Shown: piece after piece, positions 27,435-35,742 of the stretch | Layout of the letters: every line of letters starts with the position of its first letter | Position numbering within the stretch: position 1 is the first letter of the stretch | Assembly: GCA_963972195.1 (NCBI GenBank) | Contig: CAXATH010000013.1 | Coordinates: 12,870-76,869 of the forward strand | DNA from: Litorimonas sp963972195 | GTDB taxonomy: Bacteria > Pseudomonadota > Alphaproteobacteria > Caulobacterales > Maricaulaceae | Direction of reading: 5' to 3' | Length of the DNA: 64,000 bases | The notes under the pieces: model-generated | What the model saw: only the letters and a program-made list of their open reading frames with translations | The model's database searches: none | Told to the model about the DNA's origin: nothing | Translations under genes and position numbers: made by a program

Positions 27435-28556
27435 ATGAAAATTATTAAGTCTTCTATATTTGCGTTTATTTGCATATTATTTTCCTGCAACCTTGCTTTT
27501 GCTCAGTCCCAGTCGGTTCAGGGAATGGCGAGCCTCGTTAAGGATTCAAAAACTTTAACAACGGCTGAGCTTGAGCAGCTCAAATCGAATGCGCTAAACC
27601 ATGCACTTACTCGATATTCCGCCAATTTCGGGATCAATCAACAAGCATTGTTTTCCCAAAAGCAGTCCACGATTAGGGCTAACATACATGGGTACTTTAC
27701 AGATGTCGCAATTCTAGAAAATACATATGACAAGAAATCGGACGTACACAGTATGGTCGTTCGAGGTTTCCTAAATACTTCAAAGTTAGATTCTGTTTTG
27801 AACGCCGCTGCCCAAGGAAGTTCAAACCAGTCTAACACAATGACAGTCCTGTTTGTTGCCCGCGAAACTGCAAGCAAAGATGTAATAAGCGATAAAAGCA
27901 CGAGAATTAGAGAGAGCGAATCAGTCTCGGAAAACAACATCAATATCGACGGAACTCAATCCAACTCATTGTCAAATAATTCAGCAGACTTTGGAGAAAC
28001 CGCGGCCGAAAGTCAGCATAATAAGTCAATCACTGTGACTAAAACGGGCGGTAGAACAGTTGTCTCCGAAGATATTGCCAATTATACAAAAACGACAAGC
28101 GCTAAGATAAATGCTTCAATGTCAAAAGTCCTAACTGACAACAACTTTGATATTGTTGCTTACGAATACATTATTGCCGATGATGAATGTGCAGCGCCAA
28201 AGGAAGAACTTATTCATAGTGAATTTGCCCAAGCAGATAAACTCTCTGCCCAAGTAAACTCTCAGCTTACTAAAGCGGCAAAACGTTGTGAAATCAATAT
28301 TCTGGCCATCGGAACTATGGATGCCGGAGGAGCCACTACAGATCCAGTAACGGGAAACCGAAGAGTAAATGTTGCTGTCCGTTTCCAAGTCTTCACTCTT
28401 GAAAAAAGGTTCCCCCGCACAGTTGCTTCAATTGGGCCGGTTCAATTTTCTGGTCTGGGCAAAGACCGTTCTGAAGCTTTGAACAATGCACTTCTTCTTG
28501 CTTCGGAAGAAGCAGCACTTAAAATCGTTTCAGCTCTTCGAGCTAAAGGTTATTAA
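27435..28556 (+). CDS. Exported protein, second gene of the secreted operon (LPP20/FlgT-like ending)
   Basis: The product is 373 residues from the ATG at 27435 (AAAGAG upstream; a GTG two codons earlier is less likely). The signal peptide ends near NLAFAQ. The middle (residues 140-200) is Ser/Asn-rich and probably a linker. The C-terminal segment with DRSEALNNALLLASEEAALK and KIVSALRAKGY resembles the repeated Ala-Leu helix at the end of FlgT/LPP20-like envelope proteins. Two cysteines, in DDECAAP and AKRCEIN, could form a disulfide in the periplasm. It is probably a partner of the lipoprotein encoded two genes downstream. Confidence 0.65.
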   Translation: MKIIKSSIFAFICILFSCNLAFAQSQSVQGMASLVKDSKTLTTAELEQLKSNALNHALTRYSANFGINQQALFSQKQSTIRANIHGYFTDVAILENTYDKKSDVHSMVVRGFLNTSKLDSVLNAAAQGSSNQSNTMTVLFVARETASKDVISDKSTRIRESESVSENNINIDGTQSNSLSNNSADFGETAAESQHNKSITVTKTGGRTVVSEDIANYTKTTSAKINASMSKVLTDNNFDIVAYEYIIADDECAAPKEELIHSEFAQADKLSAQVNSQLTKAAKRCEINILAIGTMDAGGATTDPVTGNRRVNVAVRFQVFTLEKRFPRTVASIGPVQFSGLGKDRSEALNNALLLASEEAALKIVSALRAKGY

Positions 28557-28580
28557 TCCGAAATCACTAGGGGGACTATC

Positions 28581-29300
28581 ATGAAAAGTAAATTCAAAGC
28601 CTGCTTAAAAGCGCTAATATTGCCAGCATTCATTGGTAGCTTTGCAATCGCTACGCCTGCACATGCTCAGTTTGGAAAATTCAAGGATTTAGTTGATAGC
28701 TCGGTTGGCAACAATAGTGGCCTAATGTCGAGAAAAGAATTGAAAGCCGGTTACTCTGAAATCACTTCAAACTTTGTCTATACGTCCCAAAATATGCTTA
28801 GAGCACATTCAATTACATTAGAAGCATTAGGCAAGAAAGAAGAAGCGGCAAAATATTCTCAATATGCTGACTCAATGACGTTGGGGGATTGCAAATCAAC
28901 ATGTGTAAAAAACACGATCATTGTTTCACAGGAAGCGAACAGTGAGGCTCAATCGGCTCTAGAAACTAGCGAGACATTGTCTGAAGAGTCAAAATCAATT
29001 CTCGCAAGTGCTGTAGACCCTTATCTACAGGGAACCTTATCTGCAGTTAAGCTGCCTAAGCAATATTCAAGTTGGGTTAACAACGCAAAAGATACGATGC
29101 AGGGGGCAAAATCTAATCCTTTAGCTATCCGCAAATTGATTTCTATCGGCCAGCAAATCCCACAAGCTGTAGAAGTTACGACCGAACTCCCAGGTTTAAT
29201 AAACCAGTGGCAAAAGACGACGCGCAATTTCAATCGTGTCGCGACTCAGGCTGGTATTGATACTAAAGAAATAGACGCCAGTCTTGATGAAGAATTTTAA
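28581..29300 (+). CDS. Exported helical protein, third gene of the secreted operon
   Basis: The 239-residue product has a signal peptide of about 30 residues ending ATPAHAQ. The mature part is helical, has one CxxxC pair (GDCKSTCVK) and a Gln/Ser-rich middle. A strong ribosome site (GGGGG) lies before the ATG, in a context (TAGGGGG then ATCATGAAAA) almost the same as that of the operon's first gene, which suggests matched translation rates. No family recognised. It is likely periplasmic or secreted. Confidence 0.65.
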   Translation: MKSKFKACLKALILPAFIGSFAIATPAHAQFGKFKDLVDSSVGNNSGLMSRKELKAGYSEITSNFVYTSQNMLRAHSITLEALGKKEEAAKYSQYADSMTLGDCKSTCVKNTIIVSQEANSEAQSALETSETLSEESKSILASAVDPYLQGTLSAVKLPKQYSSWVNNAKDTMQGAKSNPLAIRKLISIGQQIPQAVEVTTELPGLINQWQKTTRNFNRVATQAGIDTKEIDASLDEEF

Positions 29301-29354
29301 TCGTACTGCTGCCAGTTTTCTCTAGACTGCCCTTTTCATTCGAAAGACATTACT

Positions 29355-30842
29355 ATGCTAATTCAACGAGCCTGTCTCTCCCTGTCATTATTGCTGTTCG
29401 TTGGATGTAATGGACTAGAAAGCAGCGAGACACCTGAAGCTTCGCCACAGGCGAAAGACAGTGTTTCCTTGCCGCAAGTAGATAAAGGCAGTTTAGGCGG
29501 TATCGAAAATCAAGGCCCCAAAACAGAGGCAGTAGAAGCGACTGGGTATGGTGCCACGTTCGACGCTGCGCTCTCCCACGCTTTAGTTTTGGCTGTAGGT
29601 GAGGTCAACGGCACCCGTTTGAATGTGGGTCAACAACAACAATTCACCCAAGTCATTGCATCACACGGGATGAAGTTAAAAAGCCAATTTGGGGAAAATA
29701 TTATCAACGCCGAATATGGATCGAGTTATTCAAGCACTCCTGCAAATGGAGGATTCACTTTGAAAATGCCAGAAACTTTAACTTCTTTCAAAGTCATCTC
29801 CGCAAACGAAGAAGTTCGTGAGCCTAAGGAGGGTTCATTTGATCCAGTAACATCACAATGGATGGTGAACGTTTCTGCAGAAGTTGTCGTAAACCCATCT
29901 TATACTCCATCGGAAGCAAGTCGTCGTCTCAAGATTGCGGTTTCGCCTTTAAGATACGACACCAATGCAGTAGGCGCGAATATCGGAAAGGCGGTTTCCA
30001 AAGCTTGGGAAACGAGTATGACTGATTTCCTTTCTGACTCCGGCAGAGTCGCTATTGTAGACAGATCATTTCAGGATGACATCGAAGGGGAACTAGACCT
30101 CTTACTGTCAGACAACATTCGCCAAGACCAAGTGGCGCGTTTACAACAAATGGTTGGAGCAGATTATATTTTGGTGGGGTCCATAGACAGGGCAAATGTG
30201 ACCCGAGACGTCCGTACATTTGAAATATCCGGCAAAACTGTTGAGGGTCCACCTTCCGCCAGTCTAAAAATCTCATATAGATTAATCGAAACGGCCACCA
30301 GCGTCTTGGAAATTTCCGATAGTTACTCTCGCAGCGGCGTAAAATCAGTAAGTTTATCAAGCTTAGCCGATGCCGGGGCGAAACAAGCGGGAGAAAACTT
30401 CCTCACTAGGTTATTTCCACCGCGTGTAGAAAAGTTATCCAATGGGAAAGCTTATATCGGGGTAGGCCCAGAATCTGTCGAAATGGGAGATAAATTTGAT
30501 ATTTATAAAACCGGAATTGACATAGTTGACAGCTATACTGGGGAGGTTATTGGTCAGGAAGAAACAATGATTGGTAGCGCAACAGTCGCCCAGATATTGC
30601 CTCGCATGGCTGTTGCCAACTTCAATGCACTTAATGGAGTTTCATTCACGGATAGAAGTAAACTCATTGCGCGGTCTCAAAAGGAAATTGCGGTGCCCGT
30701 CAAAACCACACAGGCAAAAAACCCCTCGAATAATTCTTCGGTAGATCCCTCTACTAACCCTGCACCTAAACCTGAACCCACAAAGCCGAAAAAAGTAAAA
30801 TCTGTAGACGAGCTTAAGGCCGAATTTGAGGACGCGTACTAA
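29355..30842 (+). CDS. CsgG/FlgT-like lipoprotein, fourth gene of the secreted operon
   Basis: The 495-residue protein has a lipoprotein signal with lipobox LFVGC (Cys18). An N-terminal module near 60-185 has the Ala-rich TFDAALSHALVLAVGEVNG helix seen in LPP20/FlgT-like proteins. Residues 192-330 form a CsgG-like domain (KIAVSPLRYDTN, RVAIVDRSFQDDIEGE, VGADYILVGSID). Residues 360-450 (NGKAYIGVG, MGDKFDIYKTG, DSYTGEVIG) recall the C-terminal FlgT fold. The tail is Pro/Lys-rich. CsgG proper forms the outer-membrane curli pore, but no curli genes are here. It is probably an outer-membrane-anchored assembly factor for the three preceding exported proteins. Domain reading is by eye. Confidence 0.68.
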   Translation: MLIQRACLSLSLLLFVGCNGLESSETPEASPQAKDSVSLPQVDKGSLGGIENQGPKTEAVEATGYGATFDAALSHALVLAVGEVNGTRLNVGQQQQFTQVIASHGMKLKSQFGENIINAEYGSSYSSTPANGGFTLKMPETLTSFKVISANEEVREPKEGSFDPVTSQWMVNVSAEVVVNPSYTPSEASRRLKIAVSPLRYDTNAVGANIGKAVSKAWETSMTDFLSDSGRVAIVDRSFQDDIEGELDLLLSDNIRQDQVARLQQMVGADYILVGSIDRANVTRDVRTFEISGKTVEGPPSASLKISYRLIETATSVLEISDSYSRSGVKSVSLSSLADAGAKQAGENFLTRLFPPRVEKLSNGKAYIGVGPESVEMGDKFDIYKTGIDIVDSYTGEVIGQEETMIGSATVAQILPRMAVANFNALNGVSFTDRSKLIARSQKEIAVPVKTTQAKNPSNNSSVDPSTNPAPKPEPTKPKKVKSVDELKAEFEDAY

Positions 30843-31287
30843 TCTTTATTGCGCTTTTCACTAACCCCCATGGGCCCTTACAAATACAGTACCCATGGTA
30901 GTGTAATGCGATGGGTCTCTACGAATTCCCCTAGGATGTGCTGGGATCTGACTTGCTAAACTAGGGGGTGAGAAAGAAAGTAACCTCTATTAGCAAAATT
31001 TGCCTCCCCCCTTTCATGAAAATTGAAGTCAAAAAAATTTAAATAAAAATCTATGACCATTCAGTTTTTAATGTCCGAATATTTTTCTGACGTTTCTCAT
31101 GTTAAAGACGGTGTGTAGATTCCTGCCTTATTGGACCTTAACGAACGGAGCGAATTTACCTGAGTCTATATAGCCTATCTCAATGGATGCCTTTTCATCC
31201 AGAATTGAGTGCAGCTGGCGTTTGGTTTTACGTTCTCTCTGTGACAGCCGATCTTCTGAATGACTGTGTTTACCAAACTTGCTTTTC
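30843..31287. other. Intergenic stretch after the secreted operon
   Basis: There is no convincing gene in 445 bp. It contains two CCATGG palindromes in CCCATGGG/CCCATGG context near 30868-30900, and a loose inverted pair GGGGGTGAG/CCTCCCCC around 30964-31016 that could end transcription of the operon. A minus-strand frame at 31128-31340 exists but is very Lys/Arg-rich and overlaps the next gene, so I do not call it. Confidence 0.4.
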
Positions 31288-31599
31288 CTAAAGCATTTCC
31301 ATTTGCTCAACTTGATAGTCCGGCAATGCTTTAATCTCACACTTAAACTGACCTACGCCTTTTGTTTTGGGGGCTTCGATAAACTGTTCTCTGTGAAGCA
31401 ATTCATCTGCCAAGCGAATTGGTCTCATTCCACCGCCCAGAAGCCCTTTATACCTACGCCCATCTGACCAAGCGATCAAAACTACCACATCTAGGCAGTC
31501 TTCTTTTAACCTATGCGAATTTACAAACTGCCAGACTTCCCCCGGTTTGTTAGCGTCTAAATGAGCGAAAGTTTCTGTCTCGACCCTAGATTCACCCAT
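31288..31599 (-). CDS. Unknown 103-residue protein in the SRAP operon
   Basis: The frame starts at ATG 31599, inside the last codons of the 58-residue membrane protein gene (8-bp overlap), which argues for translational coupling. It is soluble and mixed alpha/beta, with YKGLLGGGMRPIRLADELLH in the middle. I do not recognise a family. It forms the end of a three-gene unit with the SRAP relic and the membrane protein. Confidence 0.6.
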   Translation of the reverse strand: MGESRVETETFAHLDANKPGEVWQFVNSHRLKEDCLDVVVLIAWSDGRRYKGLLGGGMRPIRLADELLHREQFIEAPKTKGVGQFKCEIKALPDYQVEQMEML

Positions 31600-31768
31600 T
31601 AAATAATATGCCCGTCACGAAAGCCGCAAACCCTATTGCACAAACCACTAACGGAAAGGCCAGCGGGAAAGAAACGCCGCGCTCCACAGCACGACGTTGC
31701 ATAGGTGGTAAAAGCAAAACTACGCCAAGAGCAAAACCTAACAGGCCGGGGACAATCAAAGTCAGCAT
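31592..31768 (-). CDS. 58-residue two-helix membrane protein between SRAP and the 103-residue gene
   Basis: The frame starts with ATG at 31768, immediately after the SRAP stop codon (TAA then ATG), and ends at 31592, overlapping the next start by 8 bp. The 58 residues hold two hydrophobic helices (LTLIVPGLLGFALGVVLLL and PLAFPLVVCAIGFAAFVTG) separated by a basic loop PPMQRRAVERG. The abutting or overlapping junctions on both sides make it a probable real gene despite its size. Function unknown. Confidence 0.6.
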   Translation of the reverse strand: MLTLIVPGLLGFALGVVLLLPPMQRRAVERGVSFPLAFPLVVCAIGFAAFVTGILFNG

Positions 31769-32428
31769 TTAATTTGCTTCTCGTAGCTGCGTTAGTTTAT
31801 CTGGCAAAGTCCGTTGAAGCGCCAAGCTTTCTTCCCCGCCAGCCATCCAGTCTTCGCATTCCTTTTGCTCTGTCAGAATTACAGGCATAGCCTTTGGATG
31901 AATGGCCGCAACGGTCGCATTTGGTTCTGTCGTTAGAAACGCATATAGCTCCCAATCTAGCGTCTTGCGCTCACGTCTTTTTTTGCCTTCGATATGAGCT
32001 AACCGTTCACCATTCCACGGTCGTCAAATGCCCGCAAAGAATGACTGTGGTGCGTCAATCTCAAACCAAGCATTACGTTTATTGGCTGCATCCCATTCCG
32101 TGAAACGGTTAAAAGGAACAAGGCACCTATATTCAGCCTGTCTGACATAGTCGCCGTTAATGCCAGTCCACCATGAGCTATTCAGATTCCGTATATTGGT
32201 TATTGGCTTGGCTTTTTCTCTAACCGCTGGGAAGCCCCACCGCTTGATGGAAAACTCCAATTCGCTCTTGTTAGCACTGTTGACTAAAACCAGCCCGTCC
32301 TGATCCGCCCCCACATAGCCGCTTTCCAAATTTGCGGCGCGGCTCTTAACTGAAAACTTAAACAGAGAGCCTTCAAAAAAGCTCGCCATTTCAGCGACGC
32401 TGGGGGAATGGTGATAGAGGTTACACAT
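31769..32428 (-). pseudogene. SRAP family (YedK/HMCES-like) gene with one in-frame stop
   Basis: SRAP proteins crosslink to abasic sites in single-stranded DNA through Cys2. The frame begins MCNLYHHSP (Cys2 kept) and reads through RCLVPFNRFTEWD (active-site Glu kept) to FFAGI, then hits TGA at 32024-32026. Reading on in the same frame gives RPWNGERL, TTEPNATVAAIHPKAMPVIL (the active-site His region) and ends at TAA 31769-31771, for a total of 219 codons, the usual SRAP length. The stop replaces the Trp expected after AGI (TGG to TGA). All else is in frame, so the lesion is recent, a sequencing error, or a readthrough site. Downstream genes abut it. Confidence 0.88.
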
Positions 32429-32563
32429 TTTCAGCTTACTAGGATATTTTTAAGGAGCTAAGCAAGGTTGCCATATTTCCATGTTAGCTTCTCAAGCAAA
32501 ATATTGAGCATAGTCAGGCTTTATTCTGCTCAAGACAAAGTTCTTGTTAAACTTTTCCATACT

Positions 32564-33421
32564 TCAAATTCCGGTATTTCGATGGTCAAGAATTTGACGT
32601 TGAAAGCCTTCTAGTAATCTCTGAAGTGTTTGGTCGCCCTGCTTGGAGTAATCTAGCTCACCCAGAATCTTTGAGAGGGAGGAATTAAAATCACGCCATG
32701 AGACGCAACCGAATTTCATACGCTCTAGAACTGAAAGGAAATGTCCGCCGTTCAATTCAACAAAATCATTCACGCGTTTGTTGGACCGTTTTGAGATCGG
32801 AATGCTATCAAAAAACTTCTCAGGATCAACTAGTTCCGGCCATTCAAAACCCGACTCTTTTGTTAAAAGCTTGGAGCAAGATTCAGGCCTTATAAAAATT
32901 AGCCCCAAATTTCTTTTTCGTCCGGAATACTGTTCTTCATAGCACAGCAACATCGCATATTTTATGATTTGGTACGGATTGGTTTTCGCACCTAGCTTTA
33001 TTTCCACCGCTAGTGCTGAATCTTCAGATACAAATAAGCCGTCTTGCTGAGTAATGTTCGCGTGTTGCGGCCAGCCGTATCGCTGTCGGACTTCCAAGCC
33101 TAGGCTCTTAAACGGCCCGTCATCCTCAATCGAAAGTCTATCGAAGAATAATCGCTTAATGACTTGATCGGGCGCAATCCCGAAAGTTAAGTCAAATATA
33201 TCGTTTAAAGCTTCTTCATCACCACGCAAAGTGTGAACTACTTCCACGTCTTTCTTGACCCTCTGATAAATGGGATTTTTATTCGGCAAAGATTTCTTTG
33301 GAATTAAGTAGTGGGTTTCCGTCTCGGCAAATGATTTCAATTTGTACGATTTTAACCCAAGATTATGTAGCGTCCAATAGTATCGGTCTACGATGTCCCA
33401 GTATTTTGTTGTCCAAGTCAT
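32564..33421 (-). CDS. Stand-alone PD-(D/E)XK nuclease-like protein
   Basis: The 285-residue protein shows Asp127 in ITQQDGLFVSE, then Glu140-x-Lys142 in LAVEIKLGAK, and a helix starting NPYQIIKYAMLL. This is the D-(x)n-ExK-Q core of PD-(D/E)XK nucleases. The N-terminal 120 residues are unrecognised. It is flanked by the SRAP relic and the S1/P1 nuclease gene, with no methylase or helicase next to it, so it is not an obvious restriction enzyme. A defence or repair function is a guess from context. Confidence 0.6.
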   Translation of the reverse strand: MTWTTKYWDIVDRYYWTLHNLGLKSYKLKSFAETETHYLIPKKSLPNKNPIYQRVKKDVEVVHTLRGDEEALNDIFDLTFGIAPDQVIKRLFFDRLSIEDDGPFKSLGLEVRQRYGWPQHANITQQDGLFVSEDSALAVEIKLGAKTNPYQIIKYAMLLCYEEQYSGRKRNLGLIFIRPESCSKLLTKESGFEWPELVDPEKFFDSIPISKRSNKRVNDFVELNGGHFLSVLERMKFGCVSWRDFNSSLSKILGELDYSKQGDQTLQRLLEGFQRQILDHRNTGI

Positions 33422-33585
33422 TACCTGAATACTTCTTTAAGTTCTTGAATTGAAGTGTCTAAGTCTCATCGTAATGATCGTGACCACTAAAAGTATTCTA
33501 GACTCTGTTTTTCTTAGGGGTTTACTTTTGCGCATAAAGCCTGCCGACGTCAAATTGGAAACACGAAAGCTCGCGGGCCAGAAAT

Positions 33586-34371
33586 CTAATTTTCAAAAAG
33601 TTGGTTCAAATATAAAGCCGTTCTTACTCCAGCCTGAGATAGCCTTTGTCTCATCGTCTCGCGATGCTCATAGACGTAACCCCACGCCTCCTCAGCATCT
33701 CCCTCGGGATAAATATCGTCCCTGATAGAAGCGCTTTCTTCAGCCCAAACGACAGGGTCAGTAGCCGACCAAGCCTTCACGTCATCCTCAGTTATCGTAC
33801 GGGATAACCAGTCGCTCATCTCTGAATATGAAAGCTCTTCCTGTTCGATAAGCTGCGAGTCCCAAACGCGGTGCAAATTGGTTTGCTCCCAGAAAAAGGT
33901 CATCTTGAAATCATTACCGCCTTTGTCCGTTCCATTCCCTGCATGGAGAGGTTGGTGAAGGTCTCCGATAATGTGGACCGTAAAACGAAGGGCAAGTTGC
34001 TTCTCCTCTAGCGAAGCAGTCTCATCCTTCAGAACGGTTTTGAATTTGTTCAAAGCCGTAATTGCGTCTCCCTCTTCGGGCGGCCCTACGGCTTCATAGG
34101 TTTCACCTTCGGGAATTGTGACGTAATGATAGGGGCCAGCCTCTTGTGTCCAGAATTCATTTCGGCTCGACCGCATAAAGTCCGCCCAAGTAGATGCCTC
34201 CGCTAAATCCTCTACGCCGAGAATCCGGCTAACTTCTTCCCGCACTTCTTCAGAGAGATAGGTCTGAGCTATTCCCCCCGTGACCCGATGGCCTGTTTTG
34301 CCCCATGCGAAGGCTTGCGATGGAAAGACGAAACTAATTGAGATTATCGCGGCAAAGGCTTTGTTTAGCAT
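33586..34371 (-). CDS. Secreted S1/P1-family zinc nuclease
   Basis: The product is about 261 residues from the ATG at 34371; an upstream ATG at 34422 would put 17 residues before the signal peptide. S1/P1 enzymes cut single-stranded DNA and RNA using three zinc ions. The signal peptide ends SQAFA, leaving an N-terminal Trp (WGKTGHRVTGG), which is required because the mature N-terminus ligates zinc. Other zinc ligands are in EASTWADFMR, GPYHYVTIP, VHIIGDLHQPLHAG, GGND and NLHRVWDSQLIE. All family blocks are intact. It is exported to the periplasm or medium; it may serve nutrient salvage or attack on extracellular DNA. Confidence 0.92.
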   Translation of the reverse strand: MLNKAFAAIISISFVFPSQAFAWGKTGHRVTGGIAQTYLSEEVREEVSRILGVEDLAEASTWADFMRSSRNEFWTQEAGPYHYVTIPEGETYEAVGPPEEGDAITALNKFKTVLKDETASLEEKQLALRFTVHIIGDLHQPLHAGNGTDKGGNDFKMTFFWEQTNLHRVWDSQLIEQEELSYSEMSDWLSRTITEDDVKAWSATDPVVWAEESASIRDDIYPEGDAEEAWGYVYEHRETMRQRLSQAGVRTALYLNQLFEN

Positions 34372-34671
34372 GACCCACTGATAACCGACGCAGCGTTTCA
34401 ACGCTACGATGAATATTCCCATTTAAGAGAAACTGGGAACTTTCACTTATTTAATTCATTTATAAATGGCGACGCGCCACTTGCCTTCCCCGCAGTGCGT
34501 GCCGCTTACAGCGTGTGGGCGCTGGGGAGTAAGACATCAATACATTGTTTGTCTCACTCCTTAGAGCTCCCGTTGTTTTTATCCCCTTAGCAGCTTTTAG
34601 CTCAGCAGCTGATTTTTAGCGAAAATAGGTCATCACTATCGTGATCTTTACCAGCCTCGGCGGCTTAGATA

Positions 34672-35124
34672 TCACTTTTTAGCGAGTTTTCGTTCATGCC
34701 GCTCGTTCAACTGAAAGGCGAAAACCAATACACCATGAATAACAAGGGGGAAGGCAAACCAGATCGTTATCTTCAAAATTTCCAAGTCGCCTTCAATCAG
34801 AGCGAGAAACCCAAATATAGCCAACACAACGATAAAGCTAGCAAGGTGTATGTAAAAGTTCGACCGCATGCTGGCCTCAGCCTCCGCAGCTTTGAGTTCT
34901 GCAATTTGTTTCGCTTCTAATTCAACGTCAACGGATAACGCCATAGCATCCAAGTTAAAGGCAGCTGCCAAAGCCATGACAGACTCCTGCGATGCTTTTT
35001 CACCATTCTCGATTCTCTGGACAGTTCGCAGCCCTATCCCTGCAAGCTCTGCCAAATGCTCCTGTGACCAGTATCGCTCCTCTCGCCATCTCTTGATCTT
35101 TGCTGCGTCTGCTTTGAATGACAT
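34672..35124 (-). CDS. XRE-type regulator with C-terminal 2TM domain
   Basis: The product is about 150 residues from the ATG at 35124. An N-terminal helix-turn-helix (residues 8-60, IKRWREERYWSQEHLAELAG then LRTVQRIENGEKAS) is followed by a short Ala/Glu-rich helix and two hydrophobic helices (YIHLASFIVVLAIFGFLAL and ITIWFAFPLVIHGVLVFAF). The tail is His/Lys-rich. XRE-2TM fusions are a known bacterial family of membrane-tethered regulators whose targets are mostly unknown. It is isolated from its neighbours by about 250 and 600 bp. Confidence 0.85.
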   Translation of the reverse strand: MSFKADAAKIKRWREERYWSQEHLAELAGIGLRTVQRIENGEKASQESVMALAAAFNLDAMALSVDVELEAKQIAELKAAEAEASMRSNFYIHLASFIVVLAIFGFLALIEGDLEILKITIWFAFPLVIHGVLVFAFQLNERHERKLAKK

Positions 35125-35336
35125 TCCTAAATTCCTCATGTTTGGTCGGGAGTACCCCTTGATTAAACAGGGTCTAGAGTGGGAACGAATATAGAAATAT
35201 ACAACGCCATGGAGGTGTCAGCTACCCGCCAAGGTACCGCCAAACCTGCCTGTCAGACACTTTTTAGAGAGACCTTGTATTTATAGTGGGATCTCATATT
35301 TTTTATGCCCTTTGCCGCAAGGCAGGAGAAACCTCA

Positions 35337-35438
35337 ATGAACTATTTGGTGAAACTACGCGCCGAAAAATTTAAATATCCCTTAGGTCTACGTCAAACGG
35401 TAAGTGCTTTAATAGATTTCCTCTCGACATCAGAATAA
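35337..35438 (+). CDS. Possible 33-residue peptide
   Basis: An ATG follows AGGAG at a good distance and opens 33 codons (MNYLVKLRAEKFKYPLGL and on to FLSTSE) before TAA. The peptide is basic then hydrophobic. It may be a real small protein, or the 5' remnant of a deleted gene. Nothing else supports it. Confidence 0.3.
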   Translation: MNYLVKLRAEKFKYPLGLRQTVSALIDFLSTSE

Positions 35439-35490
35439 TCCCCAAACCGGTCGCTACTGGATAGTTTCATAGTTCCCGCCTACTGAGTAG

Positions 35491-35537
35491 AGCGGACTTT
35501 GCGAATGTCCTCAACGGGCGTTTTTAGCCGCTTGTCC
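35491..35537. repeat. Dispersed intergenic repeat, copy B
   Basis: The block AGCGGACTTTGCGAATGTCC followed by GGGCGTTTTTAGCCGCT aligns with copy D at 42728-42783 (GACTTTTGCGAACGTCC, then GGACGTTTTAAGCCGCT). Confidence 0.5.
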
Positions 35538-35618
35538 TTTGGTAAAATAGCCGAATGAATGTTCACTAAGCTTTCAGAGCATCTCCCTAATTGGATTATA
35601 AACCACCCCAATAAATTT

Positions 35619-35659
35619 TGTCCCGGCAAAAAAAATGAGTTTTTACCCGTGTCGGGACA
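35619..35659. promoter_or_regulatory. Inverted repeat upstream of the RHH-membrane gene
   Basis: Seven-base arms TGTCCCG (35619-35625) and CGGGACA (35653-35659) flank an A/T-rich loop with runs of A and T. It lies about 85 bp before the RHH-membrane gene start. It could be an operator for that gene's own DNA-binding domain or simply a hairpin. Confidence 0.35.
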
Positions 35660-35742
35660 CTAAACATATTGAACTTTAAAGCGAACTAGTGCGAAATATA
35701 GTTTATTGGCATTAATCGTTATAGGCGTGATACAAGACAAAC

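Larger units (their letters stand above)
35125..35742. other. 618-bp stretch with little coding potential
   Basis: This gap between the XRE-2TM gene and the RHH-membrane gene contains a 33-codon frame with a strong ribosome site (35337-35438), a dispersed repeat copy (35491-35537) and an inverted repeat (35619-35659). It is A+T-rich toward the right end and probably holds the promoter of the downstream gene. I see no other gene. Confidence 0.5.

Noticed and set aside
31128..31340. A 70-residue minus-strand frame overlapping the end of the 103-residue gene
   Set aside because: Very Lys/Arg-rich composition, overlap of 53 bp with a better gene, and no ribosome site seen.
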